From: Dacryopinax spathularia
Taxonomy: Eukaryota > Basidiomycota > Dacrymycetes > Dacrymycetales > Dacrymycetaceae
Direction: 5' to 3'
Length of the DNA stretch: 64,000 nt
Assembly: GCA_037974965.1 (NCBI GenBank)
Contig: JBBPFI010000010.1
Span: 1 to 64,000 of the forward strand
Made by a program: the position numbers and the translations under genes
Shown here: piece after piece, positions 23,834-35,416 of the stretch
Numbering within the stretch: position 1 is the first letter of the stretch
Layout of the letters: each line of letters begins with the position of its first letter
Notes under the pieces: generated by a model
Seen by the model: only the letters and a program-made list of their open reading frames with translations
The model's database searches: none
Told to the model about the DNA's origin: nothing

Positions 23834-24977
23834 CTAGGCAACCTTCACAACCGCTTTGCCAACGGTCTCGCCCTTGAGGACCTTCAACAATGCCTCGATC
23901 GCATGCTCAAGCCCTTCTGTCACCTCCTCCGTGTACTTGACCTTTCCCTCGGCGACAAGCTTGGGCATCGTGGCGTAAAACTCGTCGGCGTACTTTGGCT
24001 CCAGCGTGCTGTACACAAATCCCTGCATCTTGAGCTCTTTGTAGACCATGCAGTCTATGTTCTGCTCCAAGCCTCAGCATACTAGAATCCAATGGCGAGG
24101 AAGCCTACGCACTTTGACTCCCTGCAGCCCATCGGTGTTCCCTCCGTGAAGGAGCGGCAACTGACCGCAAATTACAACCCGCCCAAACCGGTTCATAGCC
24201 ATCAGCGCCGCATCCAGCACCTCGCCGCCCACATGATCCCAATAAATATCGATCCCGCCAAACTTCTTCAGCTCTTCGGCAGTATCGTTCTTCTTATAGT
24301 TGAACGCATGGTCGATCCCGAGAGTCTCGGTGAGGAACTTGAGCTTCTCATCACTGCCGGTCGAGCCGATGACGCGCAAACCCCAAGCCTTGCACAGCTG
24401 GCAAACGATTTGGCCCACTACTCCTGAAGCGGCGGAGACGAAGATGCTTTCTCCTGCTTTGGGGTTGGCGATCTCTCGGAGGCCGTAGTACGCCGTTTTG
24501 CCCGGCATGCCAGCTACGCCGAGGTACACGGACAGCGGTAGGGAGTATTCGTGCTTCAGGACGCGCATCGGGAACGGGGTAGCAGCGAGTGTTTCAGGGG
24601 TATGGACCACGTAAGGCTGGAACTCTTTCCCCTTCTCAGTGAGAACTCGATAAGAAGACCCGGGGGAACGTACTAAACATCCCATAAACGAGATCCCCCT
24701 GCCTATATCCCTCCATCTCAGACCTCAACACCTCCCCCACCCCAAACCCCTCCACAACACTCCCCGTCGTCCAGCCATAAGCCGCGCCAGGCCTCATAAG
24801 CCTGCGCGTGTACGTATCTACGCTCAACCAGAGTGTTCTCGTCAGGAAACCGCCGTTCAGCGGGGTGCTGGAGGGGTCAATGGTGGGAGAGGTGTCGTAT
24901 TTGAAGTCCCGGTCGGGGTCAGGCAGGTCGGAGGGGTAGTTGGCGAATATCCAGCGTGGGTTTGGGACGGGAGCCAT
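23834..24977 (-). CDS. NAD(P)H alkenal/one reductase-like MDR protein 1
   Basis: Three exons: 24977 to about 24677, about 24633 to 24113, and 24062 to 23834, about 350 aa. It belongs to the zinc-free medium-chain reductases (leukotriene B4 12-hydroxydehydrogenase / 2-alkenal reductase type): PLNGGFLTRTLWLSVD at the N-terminus, GVAGMPGKTAYYGL, the dinucleotide-binding SAASGVVGQIVCQL, and GIDHAFNYKK. Such enzymes reduce alpha,beta-unsaturated aldehydes and ketones with NADPH. Compared with the close paralogue at 39942-41090, family motifs are altered: DPYMR is DTYTR, WDNVGG is WDHVGG, and the ICG..YN loop is replaced by ICGQLPLLHGG. A TATA box sits 65 bp upstream. Confidence 0.88.
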
Positions 24978-25040
24978 CGTGGACTGGAGATCCCAGGCTC
25001 GCTAGTCTAGTGGTGGGCGGATCAGCCGGAACGGCTCGCG

Positions 25041-25048
25041 TTTATATA
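25041..25048 (-). promoter_or_regulatory. Probable TATA box of reductase 1
   Basis: The minus strand reads TTATATAAA here, about 65 bp before the ATG at 24977. Confidence 0.5.
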
Positions 25049-25049
25049 A

Positions 25050-25628
25050 CCTTCATGTCCATCAAACTCTCGGTTGTCGACTCCTGCAAGGCTGCAACGC
25101 TGCGAAGAGCAAGCGCAGGGACGAACGTTCGACACGGCCATGCTCTCTCCGAAGGACGCCCATCTTTCCTTCGTCATGCAGCCCCGCCTCCTTCTGTTAT
25201 CCTATCAGAACAGCCCCAACATACCAGATTTGGCATAGTTTCGTAGGTATGGACAACATCCGGCGGAACAGGGGCACGTGACATCAGGACCGGCGGACGA
25301 AATGGACGGATCGTGCATCCTATTGTACATTGCTTATAGACAGTGTGAGCCGCAACCGTGCGCAGGTAGATATCTCCAGGACGGATAAGCGAGTGGTTAA
25401 GCATAGAAGACACTTCAGCTCAGGTGCGGAGCGAGTCTTGCCGCGCAAACCAGGCGGGCTAAGACACGGGGCGGAGAAGTGAAAATTGGAGTGATTGACG
25501 AGACGGCGAAGATGCCCATTTCCCTTGTTCTATCAACTTGGGTTCATTCTCGCAACTGATATGACAATAAATTCCTCGATTCAATCCACGCTCGCTTTGG
25601 CGTCAGTAACCGAGATTGTAATACACTT
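25050..25628. other. Intergenic spacer between reductases 1 and 2
   Basis: About 580 bp without a supported gene, carrying the upstream promoter of reductase 1 and the 3' region of reductase 2. Confidence 0.4.
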
Positions 25629-26976
25629 TCACTCATCCGCAACCTTCACCACAACCTTCCCCTCGTTCTTACCCTTCATAAGCCTCAGAAAGGCCTCGCC
25701 GACATGCTCGAGCCCCTCAACGACCTCCATCTGGTGCTTGATCTCGCCCCGGGCGACCATACCCGGTGCTTGGGCGTAGAACTGGTCGACGTACTTGGGT
25801 CGGAGGTCGGCGACGACGAACCCTGAGAGGGTGAGACGCCAGTAGATGAGGCGGATGAGGTTCTACATCGCCGTTAGCACGAGCCAGCCCTTGAAGGCGG
25901 AAAGGGGAAGGGGGGGAACGGAGGGGGAGAGGCAAGAGACGCACCTTGACACCATACGGCTGCTCATCATTATACTCGCTCGCCATCCCACACACGATAA
26001 TCCGTCCATGCACGTTCATCCTCAACAACACCTCGTCCAGCGTCTTCCCGCCCACATTGTCCCAGTACACATCCACGCCCCCGAACTCCTCGAGCTCCTG
26101 GGAGACGGAAGACGTCTTGTAGTTGAACGCTCTGTCCACGCCGAGAGAGCGGATGAAGTCGACTTTGGAGTCGGACCCGGCGGAGGCGATCACGCGCATG
26201 CCTTTGCGTTTGGCGAGTTGGCAGACCATGCTGTCCTTCTGTGTCAACTTTGTTTCATGCACACTTCAGGCGAGAAGCACATACCTGCCGACGGTACCGG
26301 CGCCAGTAGAGACGTAGATCGACTCTCCCTATCTGCTCTTCAGCTTCCAGTACACAAGCCAAGGGTGAGCCAGTGACGCACAGGCTTACACTTCCCAAAC
26401 TCCTCCAGCCCATACCAGCCCGTCTCACCCGGCATACCCAGTATCCCCAGATAATCAGAAAGCGGCAGGTTCTCCTTATTCTCCAGGGTTCTCGCTTCCT
26501 TGGCCACAGAGGGGGGAAGGACAGAGTAGGCTTGGAAGGCTATTCCTCTCGTTAGGAGGTGATCAGGGGTAGAGTGTGAGGAGGGAGGGCGGCGTACGCA
26601 GCTCGCCCATAATCGTTGCTCCTTCTGGGAGGGAGGACACTTCTGACCGCAGGACGCGGCCTACTCCGTAGTTGTTCAGCCTAGCATACCGTCAGCCTCT
26701 TCCCTCAGCCACCCCACCAGAAACTGAGAAGAAAAGTACGCACGGCTGGCCAACAAGATAGGGCTCCGTAAAGCTCTTCACACTCGGGTCCCTCATCCTT
26801 CCCCTCATATACGGATCCAACGACAGCCAGAGCGTCTTAACGAGCACGCCTCCATTCAGGGGAGTGTTGTCGAGGTCGATTGAGCCAGAAGTGGAGAGGG
26901 CGATGTCTTCCCCTGGCTTTGGGTATCCAGAGGGGATACGGGAGAGGACGACGGCTGGGTTCGGGGTGGGGGACAT
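25629..26976 (-). CDS. NAD(P)H alkenal/one reductase-like MDR protein 2
   Basis: Multi-exon gene from ATG 26976 (MSPTPNPAVVLSRIPSGYPK) to stop 25629. It has the zinc-free MDR motifs in classical form: LWLSLDPYMRGRM, LGMPGETGWYGL, GESIYVSTGAGTVG split by an intron, FIRSLGVDRAFNYK, VDVYWDNVGG and IIVCGMASEYN. The end is KNEGKVVVKVADE. More introns than paralogues 1 and 3 and lower sequence similarity show that it is an older relative rather than part of the recent duplication. Predicted role is NADPH reduction of activated carbon-carbon double bonds, for example lipid-peroxidation products. Confidence 0.87.
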
Positions 26977-27708
26977 GTTCTCTGCCCTGGGGAGTGGTTG
27001 TCTGTGCTGGATTTCTTGCTCAAGGGTGGGATGTGTCGAGCAAAGCAGGGAAGGTTGGCTGGTTCGAACCTGGACGTCATGCGCGCCTTTAATATCCGTT
27101 CTTTTCCTGGCTAAGACATGCCCGCTTACGAGCTTACGCCATCAGCCCAAATCATGATCGGGTTCCTTCAGCGTCCCCACCGAAGAATCGGGCATCCTCC
27201 TCCTCCTCATCCTTCTCCTCTGGCAGCTTGTCAACAACCCTATGTCAAACCACCCACGTGGTGTCATCGTCATCCACAACATCTTGCTTCATAGGCGAAA
27301 ACGTCGCGTCCCGCATGAGATTCCCGATTCCAGAGCCTTGTCAGGACACTCAGCCGGAGCGACGTGTGGACTGGCTGTAGGTCCATCATAGGCGAGGACA
27401 TGGCCGACCTGACCCGGAGCGGTCGGAGGGTACGTCAGTGGACCCGCGACCGGGTTAGGTAAGCATCGGGATGCGTCCTGCGGATGACGGCGATGGGCAG
27501 GGCAAGGCGTGGGAAGAGGTCCGGATTATGTGGACCGCACGTTGTGTGCGGGTAATGGGTTCTTTGGTTAGTCACACCGAGCATTGAACAACGAAGCTGG
27601 AGAGGGTGATTATCCCGGAAAGCCAGGAGAAGCCACTCTATCCCTGCGAAGAGCTAACCACACCGAGTGGTGCATTTTGGAAGGAAAAGTACACAGAACG
27701 GACAACAT
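26977..27708. other. Intergenic spacer
   Basis: 732 bp between the 5' end of reductase 2 and the 3' end of the zuotin gene. A palindromic GGTTCGAACC at 27061-27070 resembles a tRNA B box but no tRNA folds around it. Confidence 0.4.
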
Positions 27709-29091
27709 CTAAGCAGCCTCAGCGGGCGTAGCGGTCCCACTGCCGCCCTCGGTCGCCTGCCTCGCCGCCCTCCTCGCCTTCTTGGCCGCATTAGCAGCAG
27801 CAGCCTTCTCCTTCTTCTTCCTCTCCCTCTCCTCCTCCTCAGCCTTCTTCTTCGCATCCTCCTCTTCCTTCTTCTTTTTCTCTTCTTCAGCCTTGGCGGC
27901 TGCGCTGCCCTTGGCCGGAGCACCATTCACGGGCGTGGCGGTGCCTGACCGACCGGCCTTCTTCGCTGCTCGGGCTGCCTTTTCCTCAGCCTTGATGCGC
28001 TTGATGCGGGGGTCGACGGCGAGAGCGGCATCGACGATCCCGCGCAGGCGAGCCGTGTCCTCCTTCTTGCGCCTCGCACGCTCAGTCTTGTTCTTCTTCT
28101 CCGTGTACCGCTTGTCATCGCGGCTACATAGCATATAGCATCAGCGGCAAGCAGGACTTGGACAGCAGAAGGAAGACCGCACCTATCGCTCCCCTCGTTG
28201 ACCTCCTTATCAAGATACTCAAAGCTCCTCCAGCTATCAAAGTTATACCAGAAATCATAGAACCCCTCGACCTCCTCCTTGCTGCTATCCTCCTCTCCGA
28301 CCATCGGCACCGGCGTAATCTTCGAGAACCTCGCCTCGCGCTCAAAGATCGGGCCGTACGCGCGCTTGAAGTCGCGGAACGTCTTGATCGACTTGGGGTC
28401 CGGGAGGTCGTCTTCCTCCAGCGCGAGGTAGTACGGATCGACAGAGTCGAATTGACGCCGTTTTTCGGGGTTGGAGAGGACCTCCATGGCTTTTTGGATA
28501 CATTTGAAGAAGGCGTCGTCGTTCGCGTCGCCGGCTTGGCCGGCCTTCTTGTCCGGGTGGTGCTTCAGGACCTTCCTCCGGTCTGCACCCAAGCACAAGC
28601 TCTCAGCACGCAGTCTCAGTGAATAGGCAGAGGGGAAGGAGGACGTACGGGCAATCTTGATCTGCTCCTGCGTCGCCTTATACCTAAACTTGCTCAACCC
28701 AAGGACCTTATAATGATCCTGCTTCTTCCATTCCTTCGGGTCAAGCGTAAGCAGCTCGATCCCCTCCTCTTCATCCCCAACTCCGAGGTCATCCTCGACT
28801 TCAGCGCCGTTCGCCGCTGCGTCCTGAGCAGCTTTGAGCGACAGGTAGGCATCGTGTTCCTCGAAGGAGCGCTGGTGGTGGATCCGCGAGGCGTGGTGCG
28901 AGTATTCGTGTCCGAAGGGAAGGAGGGTCACTTCCGTCGGGGCTGCCAACAGGTCCATCAGCTTCCTGTAACAACTTCAGAAGGGAAGAAGACGGCGTAC
29001 CGGAGAGCTTTGCGCCAGTCGAGGTGCTCGCCTCCCAGTTCTCGGGCAGAGGTCCAAGTTGGACAGGCAGCGTAACAGCGTGCGTAGACAT
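27709..29091 (-). CDS. Zuotin (ribosome-associated J-protein)
   Basis: Four exons from 29091 to 27709, about 405 aa. Order of parts: N-terminal segment, HEYSHHASRIHHQRSFEEHD (zuotin-specific), DHYKVLGLSKFRYKATQEQI opening the J domain, the HPD motif in LKHHPDKKAG near residue 145, then the zuotin homology region (FWYNFDSWRSFEYLDKE, KRYTEKKNKTERARRKKED). A Lys/Glu/Ala-rich helix follows and the protein ends TATPAEAA. Zuotin pairs with Ssz1 as the ribosome-associated complex and stimulates Ssb Hsp70 at the tunnel exit. Yeast Zuo1 has a further C-terminal four-helix bundle; I find no such exon here. It shares a 317-bp divergent promoter with the ferredoxin gene. Confidence 0.93.
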
Positions 29092-29408
29092 CTCTCTCTA
29101 CTCAAGCGCTCTAGCCAAAAGTAAATCAAGTCGAGTGGATATATCGGCGCGTCGGGGCACTTGATCAAGTCAAAAACGCCTCGGACTCTCCAAACTTCAA
29201 ATCCTTGACTTGACAATTTTGGCTCCGGGCGTAAGGATGCACTTGAATTTTGGCTGTTTGTGGCTGTGAAGAAGTTTGGGTCGGCGCCGCGGCCGAACGG
29301 AGTCGTCAGTTCAGTACGCGAATAGGGCTGGGCGAAAAGGCGGTCATCATCTGCTTGGAAGTAGCGAGCGCTGGAAGAGCTGACTCTGCTTGGACGGCTA
29401 CGACGACC
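29092..29408. promoter_or_regulatory. Divergent promoter, zuotin and ferredoxin
   Basis: 317 bp between the ATGs of two oppositely oriented housekeeping genes. No TATA box stands out. Confidence 0.5.
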
Positions 29409-30302
29409 ATGTCTTTATTATCACGAACTGCTGGGACTGCTGGGGCTGCTGTTGGAAGGTGTTGTCATTCGAGAGCTAGCGGGGCAGTGACGAGGTGCTT
29501 GCCTTCTACGTCGTCACGGAGTGCACCGAGGGCTGGGAGCCAGCGAGCGGGCTTGCATTCTTATGCACACAATGCTGCTGGGAGGGGGCCTGCACATTCT
29601 CGGGCGCTGAGGAATACCCCGGCATACTCGAGGAGCTTACATACATCTCCTGGTGAGCCTATCACCGTTAATGTCGCTTGGCGTCCATGCTGACAGGATT
29701 TCAGCCCGCTTACATGGACACCTAACACGGCCAGCACCGGGGACAGGGTATGCACGCACACTCTCATCAGCTCCTGTCGCTGACCGCTCCCCAGGATCAA
29801 AGTCACCTTCAACGACTCCAAAGGCAACCACCTCAAGACGGTCGAAGTGAACGAAGGGGACAACCTGCTCGACATAGCACACGAGCACGACATCGACCTC
29901 GAAGGCGCATGCGAAGGGTCGATAGCCTGCTCAACATGCCACGTTATCCTCCGGCCCGAGGACTACGACAAGCTCGAGGAGCCGAGCGACGACGAGAATG
30001 ATATGCTGGACATGGCGTTCGGGCTGACGGATACGAGTCGGCTGGGGTGTCAGGTGAAAGTGAGGAGGGATCTGGATGGGCTCGTGGCGACGCTGCCGAG
30101 CGCGACGAGGAATATGTTTGTTGATGGTGCGCTCCTCTTTCTCTTCCTCTGCCTCTTCCTCTTCCACTCACCGTCTCTGCCTGCTCTGCCTTCTCTACCT
30201 TCTTTGCCTTCTCTGCTCTTTACCTTCCCCATCTTCTCTGCCTTCTTCCTCCTTCCCGGAATGCACGCTAACGACCCGGCAGGCGCAAAACCGAAGCATT
30301 AG
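29409..30302 (+). CDS. Mitochondrial [2Fe-2S] ferredoxin (adrenodoxin type)
   Basis: The first 80 residues ([19 protein letters not shown], many Arg and Ser, no acidic residues) form a mitochondrial presequence. After two introns the ferredoxin domain starts [18 protein letters not shown]. The cluster ligands are Cys in [10 protein letters not shown] (C-x5-C-x2-C) and the downstream Cys in [22 protein letters not shown] is the acidic partner-binding helix of adrenodoxin-type proteins. The last exon (GAKPKH) follows a 155-nt pyrimidine-rich intron at 30128-30282. Yeast Yah1 supplies electrons for iron-sulphur cluster assembly and heme A/ubiquinone synthesis in the matrix. Confidence 0.95.
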
Positions 30303-30750
30303 TGCACGCGTACTTAATAGGTCGACAGGCCGTAACTCTGTATTTACGTATGTCGCCCGAGGGTGGGGTGGAGAGCATCACTTCTCATCCATACAGTATA
30401 TCAATATCACGCATATCTTGGACGTGCTTCCGGCGGGATCGAGCAGGCCAAGTTCTGCAGCAGTAAAACCAGCCGGTTTGAATGCATATATGCATATATG
30501 CAGATAGGCGGATGCTCCTACATACGCTCGTCGAAGACCCGCTCTCATCCTGCAGGAGTGGATTGTCGAGCCTGCACGGCGAATCGGACGCCAGGGAGAC
30601 TCCAGACAACAGCCGATTGGAGAGCCCGTTCTGGTGTGCAATCCCGTAGTTACTGTCTATCGCATCCATTGTCTACAACAAGAATAATGATACAACGACC
30701 CTTTGTCCTTGTTTCCCATGTACACGAGGTATCATCCACACCCTCCGACT
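30303..30750. other. Convergent intergenic spacer
   Basis: 448 bp between the 3' ends of ferredoxin and pyroglutamyl peptidase. A near-palindromic TGCATATATGCATATATGCA lies at 30483-30502; no gene is seen. Confidence 0.45.
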
Positions 30751-31431
30751 CTACAAGTTCTCCGCACACCAACTAACGATCTCCTCCACACACTCGCTCA
30801 TCGCCTTATGCGTCCACCCCAGCTCCCCGCCCTCGACAGGCACATGCAAGAAAAGCACTTTCGTCCCCTCTCCCCTCATCTTCGCCTGCCTCATACCCAC
30901 ATAATACGTCCATTCGCACAGGTACAAGCCGGCATTATCGCTCGTCCGCACCTTACCCGTCCAGCCTTTCTCTTCCAAGTGCTTGACGAGCACCGCGCCA
31001 TCGAGGGAAGTCTCGAACTGGTCTTCTGCGCCCTCGGTGCCAGCGGGGTAGACCTCGTTGGAGGAAGCGTAGTTGCCGTCCGTGTCGGGGAGCATGTACC
31101 CCGCCCTCCTCGCCAGCAGCTCAACGCAGATCTGCGGCCTCCGAGAAGCAGCACCGCAATGCACCACTAAATCCCAGTGTTTCTTCTCATACAAGCCCTC
31201 CACGTCCCTCTTCAGCCCTTCATAAGAAACATGCAGGTCCGGCACTCGGGTAAGGTGGACTTCCTTGCCCGACTGAGTGGTCAGGGTTGTAGGGAGGAGC
31301 CGGATGAGCTCGGAGGACGGGTTGACGGAGACGGTGGAGGAGTTGTCGACGTCGGCTTCGCCTCGGCGGACTGTGAAGGGTGCAAAGCCTGTGAGGAGGA
31401 CTTGGAGTGTGCGGGGTTGGGCGTCTCCCAT
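30751..31431 (-). CDS. Pyroglutamyl-peptidase I (C15 family)
   Basis: Intronless, 226 aa, starting MGDAQPRTLQVLLTGFAPF. The GFAPF word is the family start. The catalytic residues can be placed: Glu in RRPQICVELLARRAGY, Cys in SDNAGLYLCEWTYY, His in FLHVPVEGG. The enzyme removes N-terminal pyroglutamate from peptides in the cytosol. The length is typical of the C15 family (about 200-230 aa). A GTGTGG microsatellite lies just upstream in the probable 5' leader. Confidence 0.93.
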   Translation of the reverse strand: MGDAQPRTLQVLLTGFAPFTVRRGEADVDNSSTVSVNPSSELIRLLPTTLTTQSGKEVHLTRVPDLHVSYEGLKRDVEGLYEKKHWDLVVHCGAASRRPQICVELLARRAGYMLPDTDGNYASSNEVYPAGTEGAEDQFETSLDGAVLVKHLEEKGWTGKVRTSDNAGLYLCEWTYYVGMRQAKMRGEGTKVLFLHVPVEGGELGWTHKAMSECVEEIVSWCAENL

Positions 31432-31442
31432 TGTCGCTGTTA

Positions 31443-31485
31443 TTGGTTGTGTGGGTGTGGGTGTGGGTGTGGTTGTTGGTGTTCA
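31443..31485. repeat. GTGTGG microsatellite
   Basis: Repeats of GGTGTG interrupted by GTTGTTGG, 12 bp upstream of the pyroglutamyl-peptidase ATG, reading CACACC in the sense direction of that gene. Confidence 0.8.
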
Positions 31486-32889
31486 AAGGGTTGTGGGGTA
31501 TGTCGTGTGCCGGGTTCGAGTAGAGGGTCGTGAGAGACGAATAATAATACACTTGACGGCTGACGGATAGGAGCCGGTTGTTGTCCTAACCCGCACAACA
31601 ACCCGTTCTAACAAAAGGACCACACCAGCAAGAGCGACCAAAGTTGCGGAAAGCGAGCACCGGAGTAATCCCTGTTTCCCGGGAGCTGGACGGGTCACCG
31701 GAAGCGCCGGCGCTCTGTGCGCATGGTCCGTGTTAACGGTTGTTGAATGCCCCCGCATTCCCATCCCCGGCCCGATGAATCCCGGTTCTACAGTACGTAT
31801 CTTATCGATCCCCTCGGTCAAAGGCTCGGCGTTTTCGTACCTCAGCTCGGAGTCACTGGAGTAATACTTAGCCCGCGTTGCTATCGCCGCCTTCGTCAAG
31901 CCAAGTGTGCTCGGGACTGCGACCTCTCCAATCCCTGGATTCAGGCTTTCCGGCGGGTGACAAGAACGGCCCAGGGTTGTGGATCTCTCCTCTGCTTTCG
32001 GTATCTGAAACCTACGACCCCTAACGGGCCTCCCATCGATCTTGTGATGCCGCTATCAACTGAATAGACCAGCATATCGGCCGTTCCTCTCTCTAAGCGA
32101 GATGAATCCCTCGTGGGGTACATACGACCGTGGGACGCCGGCACGACCGGCTTGAGCGGGTCGTGGCGGCTTTCTAGCGCGAGGTCCCTCCAGAGATTAC
32201 AACGGCCGACGCAAACAGTGCGGCTCCGCGCCGCACCTACCAAAAAGAGAGTCATTAACGGCGCGTCGCATCGCCGATCACTTCGGTTCAATGAGCAGCG
32301 GAGTCAAATAGAAGCCTCCGCCCAAACCCAACCCAACAGAACCCGCGCTCTATTCTCGGAGACCGCATACATACCCACCACCAAGGCGTAACGAGTGCCC
32401 TGCCGAGAACCTTTGCATGTTGCAGCCTCTGAGTGCTTCCTTCTTCGAACATCGCTTCTCGTCCTTGGACAAATTCAATGCGATTGCATGGCTGGCACAC
32501 AGCGGAATGGTGGAATGCGGGGACGGCTTTCGAGCGGTCTACACCGGCCTTATCACCCAATCTGCGCTGTGTGCCTAGGCGGGCTATGCCATAACTGACT
32601 CGCCAATGCTCTTGCTCCGCTATCGACCGCCCACCATCGGTGTGGAGTGCTATCGTACTGCTAGGGCGCAATGATACCGCGGCGAGGCGCGCCATTGCAT
32701 GGATCTTGTAATGTTCTTCACGCACCCATACATGCAATCATGGGACGCAGCGCTAGAGCTATAAGGCACGAGCTTCGGTGGAGCTTGACTTCAGGCTTCT
32801 CGCCCCGGCCCTTCTTCGCCCAACCATCTGCCCGTGCCTTCCCACCAAGGACCGGACTACTGTAGGCAGTACTCAAGCTACCATCCAAG
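31486..32889. other. Intergenic region upstream of NCS1 transporter
   Basis: About 1.4 kb with no convincing gene. TATAAGG at 32760-32766 is the best TATA candidate for the transporter, about 125 bp before its ATG. Confidence 0.4.
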
Positions 32890-34767
32890 ATGGTCAACCT
32901 CAACCCCGTCCCGGCTGTAAGCGCCTGGGCCGGCCGCCTCGGGCACGCCTTCTCCTCCAAACAAGCCTTCAACGAGTTCATCCACACGCAAGGGAACGCC
33001 GACGGCAAGCACAGCTGGACGAACGAGGACCTCCGGCCGTCCAGTATCGAGCAGTGTAACTGGCACTGGTGGAACTTCTGCCTCTTCTGGCTCGGAATGG
33101 GCTTTGGCAACTGGACGCTGGGCAGCTCGATCGTCGGCGCCGGGCTGACGTGGTACGAGGCCATGTTTGTCGTCATTATCGCTTCGCTTGTTGCGGGTGT
33201 GTGCATGGCGTTCAACTCGCGTGCGGCGAGCAACTACCATGTTGGTTACCCTGTGCTGCTCCGCACCTGCTTTGGCATGTACGGCCACTACTGGCCCGTG
33301 CTCGCTCGTGGCTGCTGCGCTCTCCTCTGGGTGTCCGTACTCAGTAAGCCTTATTTACCCCTCCAAACTTAAATTTTTGACCCTTCTGTGCAGACTTCCA
33401 AGGCGGCGCCTACGTCTCCACCATGATCCATTGCATAGTCGGCGACAGCTGGCTCAACCTCCCCGTCCAGTTCCCCGACAGCGTCGGCACGACCGTCCAG
33501 CGGTTCATCGGCTTCCTGATCTTCTGGGCGATCGAGCTCCCCTTTTGCTCGCTCAGGCCGTACCAGCTCAAATGGCTGTACAACTTCAAGGCGTGGACAC
33601 TTGGGCCCGGTGTGATCGGCTTGTTGATTTACTGCTTGGTGCAGAGTAAGGGCAAGCTGGCGAGCGATGAGGCGCTTGCTGGTGTCAGTTTGGCCAAGGG
33701 TGGCGCACTTGGCTGGCTGTTTGTCTCGAATGTCAACTCTGCCATGGGCAACTGGGTAGGTCCAATCTCCTGCGGATCACGAGCCGGAGCTGACGCCTCG
33801 CCAGTCCACCTTCATTGCCAATATGCCCGACTTTTCTCGCTACGCCACCTCGCCCAAGGCGACAATGTGGACTCACATCCTCTTCGTGCCCATCCCTGCT
33901 GCACTGGGCGGCATCATCGGTATCTTCGGTACCTCCGCGCTGCAAAAGGCGTGGGGCGTCACTCTCTGGAACCAGTGGGACGTGATGGACGCGATCCTCG
34001 CGCACCAATGGTCCGGCGGGATCCGGTTCTTCGTCTTCCTCGAGTCCTTCTGCGCCGCCCTCTTCCTCTTCGGTGCGATCCTAGGCGCCAACCTGCTCCC
34101 CTTCGCCTCCGACTTCTCCGCCCTCTTCCCAACCTACTTCAACCTCACCCGCGGGATGTGGTTCTGCTGCATCATCTCCCTCGGCTTGATGCCATGGAAG
34201 ATCCTCGCTTCTGCCAATGGATTCCTCGCCTTCCTCGGCGGGTACGGAATCTTCATGGGCCCCACAGCGGCGATCATGATCACCGACTACTGGATCGTGC
34301 GCCGGGGCAACATCCGGATCTGGGACGCGTACACCTCCAAGCCCGGCTCGACATACATGTATACTGCCGGATTCAACCTGAACGCCGTGATCGCCTATAT
34401 CAGCGGGATGATCATCCCCTTCGTCGGCTTCGTCGGCACATTCGGTGTGAAAGTGCCCATCGGAGCGACGTACCTCGACAACCTCGGGTGGTACATCTCC
34501 TCCATCGTCGCTGGGATCATGTATGTTATCCTGTGCAAGATCCGCCCGCTGAAGAACGTCGACCCGGATATGCCCTGGGAGAAGCTGGCGCACGAGTTCA
34601 AGGCTGAGCGGGAGAGCGAGCTGGTGGAGGATACGCTCGAGGCGAACGTCGATGAGAGCATCAGCGACGAGACTGCCGAGAAGGTGCTCGATGAGGAGGA
34701 GGAGAAGGGCCTTGCTGCCAGCGTCACCGTTGCAGAGGTCAGAGGAACCTACCACCATTCTCGCTAA
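32890..34767 (+). CDS. NCS1-family nucleobase/nucleoside/vitamin transporter
   Basis: Exons 32890-33343, 33394-33755 and 33805-34767 give 592 aa. NCS1 features: SWTNEDLRPSSIEQCNWHWW before the first span, FGNWTLGSSIVGAGLTW, SRAASNYHVGYPVLLR, NSAMGNW, NMPDFSRYATSP, and ITDYWIVRRG in the late loop. About 12 hydrophobic segments are visible. The C-terminal 60 residues are acidic (VDESISDETAEKVLDEEEE). The type resembles the fungal Fur group (uracil, allantoin, uridine, thiamine) that co-transport substrate with protons or sodium at the plasma membrane. The sequence alone does not settle the substrate. Confidence 0.92.
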
Positions 34768-35416
34768 TTGGGATCCCGTGCTGTTTGTGCCTGGAATCGT
34801 TCTAGACGCTCTAGAGCTTCGTCTGCTCACTTCGACTTATTTGGATACGGATGTAACTATATAGCATAATATCTTCTTTCGAGACTTGGACTAATGGAGC
34901 CAACGCCTCCAACCGAAGTAGCATTACGCACATGTCTCTTGCGGTTGTCCCCTACAAAGAAGTGCTTCTAGCGTGAGTAAGAAGCAACGCCACAGCTCGG
35001 CAGCCGAGCAGCAGCAGCCCTCCATCCTTCCCACCTTCCTTTCCCCGCATGCTTCTGCTCGCTCCGCACTCGCTTGAGCACACAGCACTCAGTCCGGCCA
35101 ACAGGGATCATAAGCCCATATAGAGTTAATCATCCAATCCATATCGGCCAGCCTATCTTCCGCACGCCTGGCGCCGTTCGATGGAACGGCCTGGCGGAAA
35201 GGACCCTTCGAGGCTAGGCTGTATTTGGTAACAAGTTGGGCGAGGTGAAGGCGAGGCTCTAGAGGCTAGAAGGACGGAGTGAGGTGTGGAGCGGCTGGGT
35301 CGTGTGGGAGACTCTCGAAGTTGAGTTTCGTGTGAGCTGGTTGGCCACGACCATCTCGACCATCTCGACCACCGCCAGTACGCATATACGAGCTTGAAGC
35401 CCGGGGGATACTGGAT
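34768..35416. other. Intergenic spacer
   Basis: About 650 bp with nothing recognised; the right half is the presumed promoter of the next gene. Confidence 0.4.

Noticed and set aside
23590-23841. 83-codon minus-strand frame
   Set aside because: Overlaps the stop of reductase 1 and has no similarity to a known family; probably 3' UTR.
27061-27070. Palindromic GGTTCGAACC resembling a tRNA B box
   Set aside because: Same reason: flanks do not form a T arm or cloverleaf.
33423-34607. 394-codon frame overlapping the NCS1 transporter
   Set aside because: It follows exon 2 of the transporter and then runs through the intron into another frame; the downstream part is a shadow of exon 3.
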